A stretch of DNA of 42,590 nt from Russula earlei (taxonomy: Eukaryota; Basidiomycota; Agaricomycetes; Russulales; Russulaceae). The translations under genes were made by a program, and so were the position numbers. Positions within the stretch are counted from its first letter, which is position 1. Every line of letters starts with the position of its first letter. The stretch lies in NCBI GenBank assembly GCA_025769875.1, contig JAGFNK010000445.1, forward strand, positions 1-42,590. Direction: 5' to 3'. This document shows, piece after piece, positions 9,868 through 18,737 of this stretch. Under the pieces are notes generated by a model that saw nothing but the letters and a program-made list of their open reading frames with translations, was not told the origin of the DNA and did no database searches.

Positions 9868-10501
9868 TGTTATGGCGTCGCAGCCGTAAGAGCGTTAGCT
9901 CAGAGTTCAGTGGGGCCAAGTCCCTGTGACTTGGTTCAAGGGTTCAGTGGGGCCGGCTCAAAGAGACCAGGTCAAAGGTTTAGCGTCCCAAGGCTGAGTC
10001 AAACAATGACTCAGTCCGCAGACAGAGTTGATCTTCTGGTTTCACAGAAGAGGAGGATGATGAGAGAGAGGCAGAGGAGGAAGAGGAACACAAGGGTTCC
10101 TTGAGATGTACTCAGGTCAAGCAAGATAAAAGCCAGCACAACGCAAGTTGTGATTGAGGGACAGTACAGGGCAAAGGGATGCAACAGGAAATGGGACAAA
10201 GCTAAGCTTGGGGCATTCCCCAGCTTCTACAGGTGCTTAAATACTGTATGTAGCGAGGCTGTACAGTACTATAAGCAGAACAATAGATAAAGGTGAGCCA
10301 ATAGCAAAGATAACTCAGCAATAGGTGAAACATAATAAGTGAAACACAATAGGTAAAACACAATAGGTGAAACACAATAGACGAAACAGTAAGGGACCAT
10401 CAACATCAAGGGACGAGATGGTAACCAAGGGAAAGAGGGTGGTAAGGGGGAACAATAACAAGAGAATAATGGGCAAACTGACAAGGAGGTAAATTACAAC
10501 A
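9868..10501 (-). repeat. 5' LTR of the chromovirus
   Basis: This 634-base copy is identical to the 3' LTR except at three positions: TAC/TAT in the first bases, GCGG/GCAG at about 9882, and ACCG/ACTG at about 10479. All three are CG in the other LTR and TG or CA here. It supplies the promoter for gag and pol on the minus strand. Confidence 0.97.
10199..10243 (-). promoter_or_regulatory. LTR core promoter: TATA-like box and predicted start
   Basis: On the minus strand TATTTAAG lies at 10243-10236. About 34 bases later comes AAGCTTAGCTT (10209-10199), preceded by an inverted repeat GGGG-AATG-CCCC flanked by AGCT. The spacing fits a polymerase II start at the hairpin. The start site is inferred from its complementarity to the primer site at 9856-9866. 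Confidence 0.6.
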
Positions 10502-10502
10502 G

Positions 10503-10800
10503 GCTGCACCTAGATACAGTACATGGGATCCCACTGTTGAAGTTTCAAGTCAATGGGTTCAGAAACAGTTGAGATATGGCAGTTCAAAGTTTTGCACTCA
10601 TGTCACCACCCAAAAATCGACATTTCAAGAACTAAATATTAGGCTCCCATATTTTAGCTGCACCTAGATACAACATATAAGGTTCTACTGTCAAAGTTTC
10701 AAGGCAATCTGTTGAGAAACTGTTGAGATATAGCAGTTTTAGTTTTGCACTCAAAATGACATCCAAAAATGGCAAGTGCAAGGTCACATGAAAATGACAG
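10503..10800. repeat. Tandem array of about 154-base units, right part
   Basis: Units start at 10503 and 10657 with GCTGCACCTAGATACA and run about 154 bases each. They continue the array cut by the chromovirus; the last unit fades out near 10800. The units are diverged from one another by substitutions and small indels. No coding content. Confidence 0.85.
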
Positions 10801-10804
10801 TAAT

Positions 10805-10893
10805 GCATGATTGAACCCCCGATTCTCTTGCCGACCCAATTGCCTTTTATGGCAATTCTTGATCATCCAACCCACCGCTAAAAGTCAAAAGCT
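10805..10893. repeat. 89-base direct repeat, copy 1 (MULE flank)
   Basis: It starts GCATGATTGAACCCCCGATT and ends AAAAGTCAAAAGCT. A near-identical copy lies at 12595-12682. Inside is a hairpin, AATTGCC-TTTTAT-GGCAATT. The two copies are in the same orientation and bracket the transposase remains, so they are not the inverted ends of a classical DNA transposon and are far longer than a MULE target duplication. Confidence 0.9.
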
Positions 10894-12530
10894 CACGTGC
10901 ACAAATAAGATTTGATTGATCTGCTGATTGTGCTTGCCATTGAGCCAGTGTGATTTGAGGACGTGATGATATCTAAAAAATGACTAGATCATCTTATCTT
11001 TAGATCAGTTGGAACACATATGCTTCAATCAACATATTAGTGTCCCCTTCCTCAAAGATATGCTGATTTTTCCAGTGAACCATGGACCACATATGCACCA
11101 CAGAATCCATTCACACCCAAGGTAGTTCACAAAACTTTGTGGGACCTGAGGATCAGTGGAGATCTCCTCCCAGATTTGCAGAAAGTTGGCCTGATCATCT
11201 GTATGTACCCATCTCTTGATCTTATCCCACAGATCAGGAAATTCAGTTGTATTGAAGTGTGATTGCATTGCACACAACACATGCCACTTGCAAAGCCATA
11301 TCTGACTTCCTGGATAGGCAATCTTGAGGGTGGCAATCTGTGTGGCATCACGATCTGTCATAATAATAGACGGCTGGATAGCCAGACTGGCATTCCTGAC
11401 CCAACAGACAAAAAAGGAAATTGTGTCTGTTGTTCCATTGGATGCCAGCATCCAGGCAACAGGCACACCTATCCAGAAAAGGTAAGCATGCTAAATTGAC
11501 ATTTAGTAAATATTATGCACCATGTCCCCAGTGATCCTGCATGACCATAGTAAATAATAAAAAGTCCAGATATTGAGTAATATTATGAGTTGTGTCAATA
11601 CCAATGAAGCCATTCCTGAGGCAGCAGAATGCCTCCATTTGGAAAGCGGTCTGGATGCATAACACATATGCATCCTCCTACAGATTTGACTGAGATGGGG
11701 CACTGTGCAGCCTGTCTTTGTAAAAAACATTTGTATTTTCATCTCTCAATCTGTCCAACCAGAGCCTGGTGGAGATGGCATCCTCTGGATGCAGCCTGAT
11801 GTTGTCATCTTCAATTTCCCGGGCCATGCAGTTCACATCCCAAAGCAAGATGAATTGGTCTCGGCTGCCATCAGGCGACAAATCCTGAATATCATGTACC
11901 TTTCAATTCATTAGGTTAGCAATTAAAAATAAATTCAATGCACACTTACTATTTTCTGTGGATCAACCTTCCTTGACAACAAGGATCTAATTTTATCACA
12001 CGCTACGCATGACATTCATGTGTAAGCAAGATTAGCAATTCCCATTTCATGGTCATGCTCGCTTGTGTATTGTCTGAGAATGGTAGGCACATCCACGTAA
12101 GATTTGATGACTATTTGGCAATGGCAACCTGTCTTCTTGATCTCAGATCTCTGTGTGCAATCGGGGTGCTTCTTTACATAATGCGAAGCTCCCCCAGATA
12201 GTTGGCAGGAACAGACAAAAACCTTTTTTGTCCATTCTGTCCATGCTTGGTGCTGGATGTAATCAATTCAATTGGATATATGAGCCAGTTCTTCTTGCCA
12301 GCGCCATGCATCAAAATTGGCTGCTGTCGGCCATTCCATGGGGTATCTGCCATGCTCCCAGTCATAATTAAAATCTCCCCTCTTTCCAGAATTGGCAATG
12401 ATCTTTGAAGGGGCATGCCTGAACTTTAAATGTTGTGTCGTGCAAGGGGCACTTGGGCTGGAAGCAGCAGATGGAATGGATGGGGCAGATGACATGCCAG
12501 TCAATTGGAAACAGGATAACATTTGTTTTT
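10894..12530 (-). pseudogene. Mutator-like element (MULE) transposase, degenerate
   Basis: Read on the minus strand, pieces of one MULE transposase follow in order. They are an N-terminal region (EWPTAANFDAWRWQEELAH, about 12330); a FAR1/WRKY-GCM-like Cys/His segment (VKKHPDCTQ, KKTGCHCQIV, EHDHEMG); then DAISTRLWLDRLRDENTNVFYKDRL (written here in part; about 11720); FIGIDTTHNITQY; and VPVAWMLASNGTTD with IIMTDRDATQI and WLCKWHVLCAM (11466 on). Recognisable introns remain: 11520-11469 joins GHG to VPVAWM, and another begins GTAAGTGTGCATTG near 11950. The frame is broken by a stop after SAPSQSNL and by frameshifts, so it is dead. MULE transposases cut and paste DNA with a DDE domain. The C-terminus fades out near 10894. 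Confidence 0.85.
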
Positions 12531-12594
12531 GATTTGGTAAGGAAAAAGGTAAGTAGTCATGTTACTGTTAACTCGCTTATATGTGTAATTTAAC

Positions 12595-12682
12595 GCATGA
12601 TTGAACCCCCGATTCTCTTGCCGACCAATCGCCTTTTATGGCAATTCTTGATCATCCAACCCACCGCTAAAAGTCAAAAGCT
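12595..12682. repeat. 88-base direct repeat, copy 2 (MULE flank)
   Basis: It matches 10805-10893 with a one-base deletion and a single change near the hairpin (GCCGACCAATCGCC against GCCGACCCAATTGCC). It lies just upstream of the TPR-CHAT gene region and marks the right end of the MULE block. Confidence 0.9.
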
Positions 12683-13218
12683 GTCATTCTCCATCTAACT
12701 TCTACTCCTACGGTGATGCCGCGTGCAAAACCAACTGAAAGGCTCGCATCGACGAACGATGAGCGGACGCGCCCATGCGATCCACGGTAAAACTTCTAGG
12801 AATGACAAAGTCTCCAATGACACACACGTCTGCGTCTGTGAATCTGAATCATACTTCTCCGAGGTCGTGCGTCCCATGCCTAAAGTTGAGCCTCACCAAC
12901 AAGTTGAACGAACAGCCCCACCGACACGTTGCAACCACCCTGAACCGATTCAGCGCCTTTTCACTTCCATCCTACCTCCATCAGGTCTGATTCCCTACTA
13001 TACCCAGCCAAACGGCCACGAGTCGTCCCCAAAACACCGGTTCTTCAATTCAAGTGTTGACCGAGCGGGAAACAGTGACCTCGGATTCGCAGTCCACACA
13101 CTCGAAGCAAGAGGGCTGCGCTCCTGCACGTACCTTCGATTCTCCGGATACCTGCTTCCTCGAGGCACACGCTCTCCCAACCTGTGTGACCAAAACAAAT
13201 CATCATCGTATCCACGAC
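12683..13218 (+). other. Upstream region of the TPR-CHAT gene; no separate gene supported
   Basis: Several frames are open, including one from an ATG at 12759 to 13241 and the frame of the downstream gene from about 12991, but none shows a known domain and the downstream frame lacks an ATG before 13219. It may hold the promoter, the leader or an unrecognised first exon. I see no clear TATA box. Confidence 0.4.
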
Positions 13219-16200
13219 ATGCAAGGTGCGCTCCTCAGTAAACCTGAGAACCCGAATCTCCTCCGAGCGTTTTGGACAGGAACGCATGATATCCTCCAAC
13301 AAGTTGGTGCCGACATTGAGAGGTGTCGGACCCTGTCTCCTTTCTTCCCACGACCACATCCCCTTCGCCCATGCATTCTCTCTGCTCTCGGTTCAGCCCT
13401 GTACTGTCGTTATCTAATTTCGCGCCAGGAGGACGACCTGTTCGCCCTCATTCCTCTCTTCGCCGAGGCGCTCCTCCTTCCGCTCGGGCCTCTAGCCTCT
13501 CGCGTCTTCCACACCACCAAGATATTCTACAAATTGGCATGTTCTCTCTCATTCCGGTTCGAGCTATACCGTAGCCCTGAAGACTTGGAATGCGCCGTCA
13601 GGCATTACCGCCTCGTTCTGGCCCTTCCACCTAGGGCTATTGTCGAGATTGATTCTCTGGAAGTCCTGCATAACCTCACAACGTTGCTGGCTCATAAGGT
13701 TCGGACGGAAACTGAGGTCCAGCCAGACTTGGCTGAAGAAGTGGTACGAATCTATCGGAAGTCTGCCGCCACGGACCCCTCAAGCGGCCACATCGGACGG
13801 ATTGCGCAAAATATCGGACACATCCTCGTGGCCAGGCTGAGTCAGATCGATCAGAGCGCAGAATGCGAGCAAGTGCTCGGGCTCTTCGCCGAGGTGGAGA
13901 CGGTGTGCCCGCCAGAGCGGTCCCCCGAATTCTGCGTCACCCAGGGCATCGCTTTCAGCATATGGTTCCAGCAGACCAGCCTGTACGACCACTGCAAGCA
14001 GGCCATAATGCGGTTCAACAGAGGACTCGCCCTCCTTCCCCGCGAACACCCTCTGCGTCCCCTCGCGCAGATGGGCGTCGCGACCGTCCTTCATCACCGG
14101 TTTACCCACGACAAGCAGCTCGAGTCCCTCGAAGAAGCCATCCGCCACTCTCGCGCCGTGCTTGGCGAATGTCCACCCGGCCATCCGTTGCGTCCCGCGT
14201 GTCTGGCGCTCCTCTCCGGCTCGCTGAGGTGGCGCTACGCGTTCTTCGGCAACGCGGAGTTCCTACAGGAGGCGGACACCTGCGTCCGCGAGGCGCTCAG
14301 TGAAGAGATACCGGAGCCCCTCCGTGTGGCAGTCACGAATGTCATCGATGAGTCAAATACATTCATCGGGGGTTTCCAGAGGGATGACTCGTTGGAGGGG
14401 TTGGAAGAGGAAATACGACTGCAGAAGGAGCGCGTCGCTAGGATACCCCTTGGTCATTCAGATCAGCTCGATGCTCTGCGCTCCCTCGCACTCGCCTGTG
14501 GCGCCAAATTTCAACGCACGCAGAAGTTGGCGGATCTCGAAGAGGAGATCAACTGCCACTCTGTCGCGCTCGCAGCAGCCCCGCCCGGCAATTACGTTCG
14601 ACGGATGTCGCTCTTCAACCTCGGCAAGGTGTATCAGAAACGTTTTATCCTCGACCCCAACGACGCGCGCTACCTGGACGAGTCAATCGCGTGCTGCAGG
14701 GACGCGCTCGAATCGTCTCCACGCGGGCAAATGTCCCGCTTCGTTCCATTACAAACGCTCGCCTTATCTCTGAGCCTCCGCTCCTTCGCGCTCTCCCGAA
14801 AAGTGGACTTTGAGGAATCTATGGCGTTGTTCCAATCCGCGTTTGAAGAGGAATACGCCCACCCCCACGCAAGATGCGAGATAGCGAGTCAGTGGGCGGC
14901 CTGCGCACGAGGGCTCCGACACCCCTTGACGACGCTGGCATACGAGAAGGCCATCTCGCTGATGCAGAGCTCGTTGGCCATTGGACCAACGCTGGAAGTG
15001 CAGCATCGGCTCCTCAGGGGAAGATGGGGACCCCTTTCAGCGGTCCCGCTCGAGTGCGCGTCTTACCACATCGAGATGGGTTCCCTAGAAAGGGCCGTCG
15101 AGAGTCTGGAGCAAGGGCGGGCTCTGCTCTGGTCTGAAATGCGCGGCTTGCGCACGCCGATTGACCAGCTCCAGGCAAGCGACAACGCGACGCTGGCGGG
15201 GCGGTTTGTAGCGATAAACGAGGAGCTCGAGAACATCGCCACATCTGCGCAAGCGCCGGAAATAGACCCGGAAGGACGCGCGGCAACCCTTGATGACCAT
15301 TACAGCCGGCCGGACGGGTTTAGTCAGATGATGGAGAACGTGCGCAAGCTTGAGCGCAAGCGCGTAGAGATAATCGATCAGATCCGGCTGGTGCCAGGCT
15401 TCAAAGACTTTCTCAAGGCCGTGCCCTTCGGAACACTTAAGACGGCGGCTGCACGTGGCCCAGTCATCATTATCAATCACTGCCGTTACCGCTCTGACAT
15501 CCTCATCGTCGTGCAGAATTTCGTCCCTGTCCTCATACCTACGGCCGAAGACTTCTACACTCGGACGACTGAGTTGAAACGATTGCTACTTGAGACGCGG
15601 ACCCGGCATTCACTAAACTCGCCACGCTATGAACAATCGCTGCGTTTTGTGCTTCAAGAACTGTACGACTTGGTGGGCCGTCCAGTGATTGAAAATCTCC
15701 GCAAACTTGGGATACCTGAACAATCTCGGATATGGTGGTGCCCGACGTCTGTGTTTTGCTCCCTTCCTCTGCACGCTGCTGGGCCAATTGAAGCAGAGGA
15801 CGGGGTGGAACAATACTTTTCGGACGTATACGTTTCTTCGTACACGCCATCGCTTGCTGCCCTGATCGAATCACGCAAGGGGATGACGGGTACCCTTGAA
15901 ACGCCTTCATTGTTGATCGTAGGGCAGCCTGACCTCTCTCTTCCGGGGGTAAAGGGGGAGATAATGGCGATCCAGAGACGCGTCCCGTCGGCGGTGAGCC
16001 TGATTGGTGCTGAGGCGACACGAGCGAGCGTGATGGAGCACCTCCCGAACCACCGTATGGTGCACTTTGCGTGCCACGGAAGCCTGGACCTTGAGCGACC
16101 ATTCGAGACGGCGTTCCTTTTGCACCGCGACGAGCGCCTCACGGTGCTGGACATGGTGCGTTCCCAGGTGAGGACGGCGGAGTGTGCCTTTCTTTCCGTG

Positions 16201-16494
16201 TGCCACGCGGCGGAGTGGACGGACGGGCACACGCCGGACGAGGCGCTTCACCTCACCGCGGCGATGCAACACTGTGGCTTCCGGAGCGTCGTGGGCACGA
16301 TGTGGGCGATGGCGGACGTGGACGGGCGAGAGGTCTCGAGGGATTTTTACGGGCGTATGTTTGGTGAAGAGGAGCCGGGGGAGAGCATTGGAGCGAGATC
16401 GGCGAGGGCGCTCCGGGATGCAGTGCAGAGGCTGCGGAGGAAGAAGGGGATGACGCTCGAGCGGTGGGTGAACTTTGTACACTTTGGAGGATAG
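13219..16494 (+). CDS. TPR-CHAT protein (caspase-like CHAT protease domain)
   Basis: This is a single-exon protein of 1091 residues from the first in-frame ATG; the frame is open about 225 bases further up but without an ATG. Residues about 30-680 are degenerate TPR-type helical repeats of about 45-50 residues, each with motifs such as HPLRP, LGSALYCRY and SLEEAIRHSRAVL. A coiled segment follows near 720 (VRKLERKRVEII). The C-terminal third (about 800-1091) is a CHAT domain with the expected dyad: His953 in VHFACHG and Cys995 in LSVCHA. CHAT belongs to the caspase/separase clan of cysteine peptidases, and fungi have many TPR-CHAT proteins of mostly unknown role. Links to programmed death or conflict systems are known for other CHAT proteins and are only inference here. 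It lies 153 bases upstream of NAA30 on the same strand. Confidence 0.92.
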   Translation: MQGALLSKPENPNLLRAFWTGTHDILQQVGADIERCRTLSPFFPRPHPLRPCILSALGSALYCRYLISRQEDDLFALIPLFAEALLLPLGPLASRVFHTTKIFYKLACSLSFRFELYRSPEDLECAVRHYRLVLALPPRAIVEIDSLEVLHNLTTLLAHKVRTETEVQPDLAEEVVRIYRKSAATDPSSGHIGRIAQNIGHILVARLSQIDQSAECEQVLGLFAEVETVCPPERSPEFCVTQGIAFSIWFQQTSLYDHCKQAIMRFNRGLALLPREHPLRPLAQMGVATVLHHRFTHDKQLESLEEAIRHSRAVLGECPPGHPLRPACLALLSGSLRWRYAFFGNAEFLQEADTCVREALSEEIPEPLRVAVTNVIDESNTFIGGFQRDDSLEGLEEEIRLQKERVARIPLGHSDQLDALRSLALACGAKFQRTQKLADLEEEINCHSVALAAAPPGNYVRRMSLFNLGKVYQKRFILDPNDARYLDESIACCRDALESSPRGQMSRFVPLQTLALSLSLRSFALSRKVDFEESMALFQSAFEEEYAHPHARCEIASQWAACARGLRHPLTTLAYEKAISLMQSSLAIGPTLEVQHRLLRGRWGPLSAVPLECASYHIEMGSLERAVESLEQGRALLWSEMRGLRTPIDQLQASDNATLAGRFVAINEELENIATSAQAPEIDPEGRAATLDDHYSRPDGFSQMMENVRKLERKRVEIIDQIRLVPGFKDFLKAVPFGTLKTAAARGPVIIINHCRYRSDILIVVQNFVPVLIPTAEDFYTRTTELKRLLLETRTRHSLNSPRYEQSLRFVLQELYDLVGRPVIENLRKLGIPEQSRIWWCPTSVFCSLPLHAAGPIEAEDGVEQYFSDVYVSSYTPSLAALIESRKGMTGTLETPSLLIVGQPDLSLPGVKGEIMAIQRRVPSAVSLIGAEATRASVMEHLPNHRMVHFACHGSLDLERPFETAFLLHRDERLTVLDMVRSQVRTAECAFLSVCHAAEWTDGHTPDEALHLTAAMQHCGFRSVVGTMWAMADVDGREVSRDFYGRMFGEEEPGESIGARSARALRDAVQRLRRKKGMTLERWVNFVHFGG

Positions 16495-16647
16495 CATAGC
16501 TGGAGCCTGGAGGCGGGTCACGAGGGGGTGTGTAATGATCGGATCTCGGGTGGATTGAATATATATGAAATTGCTATAACAAAGACATCGGCGACACGAA
16601 AGAAAGACGACCCTACCTAGCTGCCTTGCACACGACCTCCACCACCC
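16495..16647 (+). other. Short gap between the TPR-CHAT and NAA30 genes
   Basis: The gap holds 153 bases that must serve both as 3' end of the upstream gene and promoter of NAA30. 'attgaatatatatgaaa' at about 16555-16571 is the only AT-rich element and could act in either role. Confidence 0.4.
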
Positions 16648-17810
16648 ATGGATGCAATCACCTATCGCGCCTACAGCGGAGAGCACGAACTCCCTCATAT
16701 CATTTCTCTCGTTCAGAGCGAGCTGTCAGAGCCTTATGTAGTCTATACCTATCGATACTTCCTCCACCAATGGTCCGCACCCACCCCTTTCATCCCTCAC
16801 CGTAACGCTCACCCGACTTGCCCCCCCCCCCAGGCCTCACCTTTCCTTCCTCGTACGCTCGTCCTCCCCATTTACCCGTCCGCCCGTTCTCACGGTCATC
16901 AGGCATACGCGCAAGGGGCGCCACATCCCGTTGGCGTTATAGTCTGCAAACAGTCCCCCCATCGTGAACGTCACATCCGGGGTTACATAGCCATGCTCAG
17001 CGTCGACAAGGGCTACCGCAAGCGCGGCATCGGTACACACAACTCCCGCTCTCCTCTTGTTTTCCTACTCGCTCACTACCCCACCACCGACAGCGTCCGC
17101 GCTCGTCCGCCATTCCATCGGCGTCATGCGATCCAGCGGTGCACAGGAGGTAAGACGCAATCCCGCCCCAACCCCGTCGCCCTAATCCCATCCTCCTCTC
17201 CTCGTGCACCCCCACGTTCCCCTGTTCCAGATCCGATTAAGAAGGAAAAAAAAAACTCTTTCACTCGCCACGCGATCTTCCATTCATCCCACTCGTTCCC
17301 TCCTCCGCGTTCCCTTCTTTCCTTTGACATCTGGAATTCGAAACTAGAAACTGACATGTCATCTCCGCTCGCCAGATCGCGCTAGAGACCGAGTTCGACA
17401 ACGTGCCCGCCCTCGCGCTCTACACTTCCCTCGGTTTTCTCCCGGAGAAGCGTCTCCACCGCTTTTACCTGAACGGAAAGGACGCATTCCGCCTCGTTCT
17501 CCCGCTCTCCGGCACCGAAGGCCCTGGTGCGGCCGCCGTCGTGCCCCGCGACAAGCATCGTCCCTCCGCGCTCCTTTCACCACGGCCACCCGGTGCCCTC
17601 GATGATGATGACGAGGAGGAGTCCACCACTCCCGGGGAAGGGGCGGAATCCACGTTCCCGTCTCCGCCTTCTTCCGCGGACGAGGGGGATCGCGCGGAGG
17701 ACACTGCGAAGCTCGTGCGGCTGCGTCGCCGCGTCGCCGCGCTCCGAGCCTGCCGCATGATCACGGTCTGGCCCGCAGAAGACGACGAGGATCGCGTGTC
17801 GGGCCGCTGA
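16648..17810 (+). CDS. NAA30: N-alpha-acetyltransferase 30, catalytic subunit of NatC (five exons)
   Basis: Exons: 16648-16772, 16834-16852, 16903-17032, 17094-17149 and 17376-17810. They sum to 765 bases and 254 residues, and every intron is GT-AG. NatC acetylates the N-terminal Met of proteins starting with Met followed by a bulky hydrophobic residue. The model follows yeast Mak3 closely: LSEPYVVYTYRYFLHQW, RGYIAMLSVDKGYRKRGIA (acetyl-CoA loop of the RxxGxA type), LETEFDNVPALALYTSLGF and FYLNGKDAFRLVLPL. Exon 2 is only 19 bases and is needed to read QWPHLSFL. Residues about 160-254 form an acidic, Ser/Pro-rich tail with a basic cluster (LVRLRRRVAALRA) that yeast Mak3 (176 residues) lacks. 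Intron 1 has a run of 11-12 C at its acceptor. The last intron is long (226 bases). Confidence 0.93.
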
Positions 17811-18737
17811 GCCATGCCTACCGTTGTATATCACACCACAACAACAAGGTTTCTCCTTCCCTCCCGCACGTCGCACCCCGCCCTATCTCGGAATCTTTAG
17901 ACAAACCCTGCCTCATCTTGGCCTGGGCCCGGCGTGGGATGGCATCCTTAACCCTGTATGATATATCCCCACGTCTCCCCGAAAGCGGTTGTACAGTTTC
18001 TTGAACTTAATTCTTTTTGAGGGCTTCCTTGAGGCATCACTACCCTGCATATCCATCCCCTTCTCAATTCTGCTCTCTAGCTTATTACCAGCTCACTGAT
18101 GTACACCGTGCTCTCGTCCATTGCACATTCATCTCGACCCCTCTTATGTACAGTACCTTGACCCTTTAATCAACCCCCCAATTCAACCTCATCTTGCTAT
18201 ATATTCATTGCGTCGTGCGGCGGCGATGACCCTGCTGCCCTGCTTCCTTACGATCATCGTGTGATCCGGAATCTGGAAGGAGGCACCCACGTCGGCGCAC
18301 GCCGGACAGTGCCAGACTCCGATGAGTTCTCAAGTATCTAATTTATCTACTCGGGGAGCGGGGCGTGCGCATGGGCACTCTCGATCAAACTCACAGCGAT
18401 CAAGTCAAAAGGCATATGCATCCCGGGGTCTGAGCTACGTGGCCGCCTGACATTGGCCTGCGCCAGAACCAGGGCACGGTGGTGTGGTGTGGTGTGGCGA
18501 AAACCTTGCCTGAACGACAAAAATGGACAAGGGACAACGTCCGAGTCGCGCCCGAAGAAAACGACAAGAGCCTTGCTTGGACGCCCAAACGCCGCTGCGC
18601 GTGGGTCGGAGAGGGGACGAGAAACGGGTGAAAAAAGATCTATGGGATTAGCGCGGTGCGAGGTGTGTTAACTTTATCAGGACGAGGTGACCAGCTTTGC
18701 TGTTATTAATTTTCAGCCTTCGACAACCCTCTTATGA
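17811..18737. other. Intergenic region between convergent NAA30 and QCR2
   Basis: About 930 bases with no supported gene. Both neighbours end towards it, so it holds their 3' untranslated regions and terminators. AT-rich 'gtatgatatatcccc' near 17956 and 'gctatatattcattgc' near 18197 may belong to the NAA30 3' end. The open frames within it show no domain. Confidence 0.6.

Larger units (their letters stand above)
2651..10501 (-). mobile_element. Full-length Ty3/gypsy chromovirus retrotransposon
   Basis: The element is 7851 bases with two 634-base LTRs (TGTTAYGGCG...TTACAACA) and a 5-base target duplication GGCTG at 2646-2650 and 10502-10506. On the minus strand it encodes gag, then protease, reverse transcriptase, RNase H, integrase and a chromodomain, followed by an extra zinc-knuckle ORF. 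That order and the chromodomain place it among the chromoviruses of Ty3/gypsy. The two LTRs differ at only three positions, so insertion was recent. Pol carries two clear in-frame stops and probably cannot work alone. It inserted into a 154-base tandem repeat. Confidence 0.97.

Noticed and set aside
10805..10893. tRNA or tRNA-derived SINE inside the 88-base repeat
   Set aside because: GGGTTCAATC resembles a B box, but the T stem does not pair and no acceptor stem or anticodon arm can be drawn.
13054..13218. Longer TPR-CHAT protein starting at 13054
   Set aside because: The codon is GTG; fungal nuclear genes start at ATG, so I used 13219.
12759..13241. 161-codon frame upstream of the TPR-CHAT gene as an extra gene or first exon
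   Set aside because: It has no domain, overlaps the downstream gene in another frame, and I could not find a splice pair that joins it convincingly.
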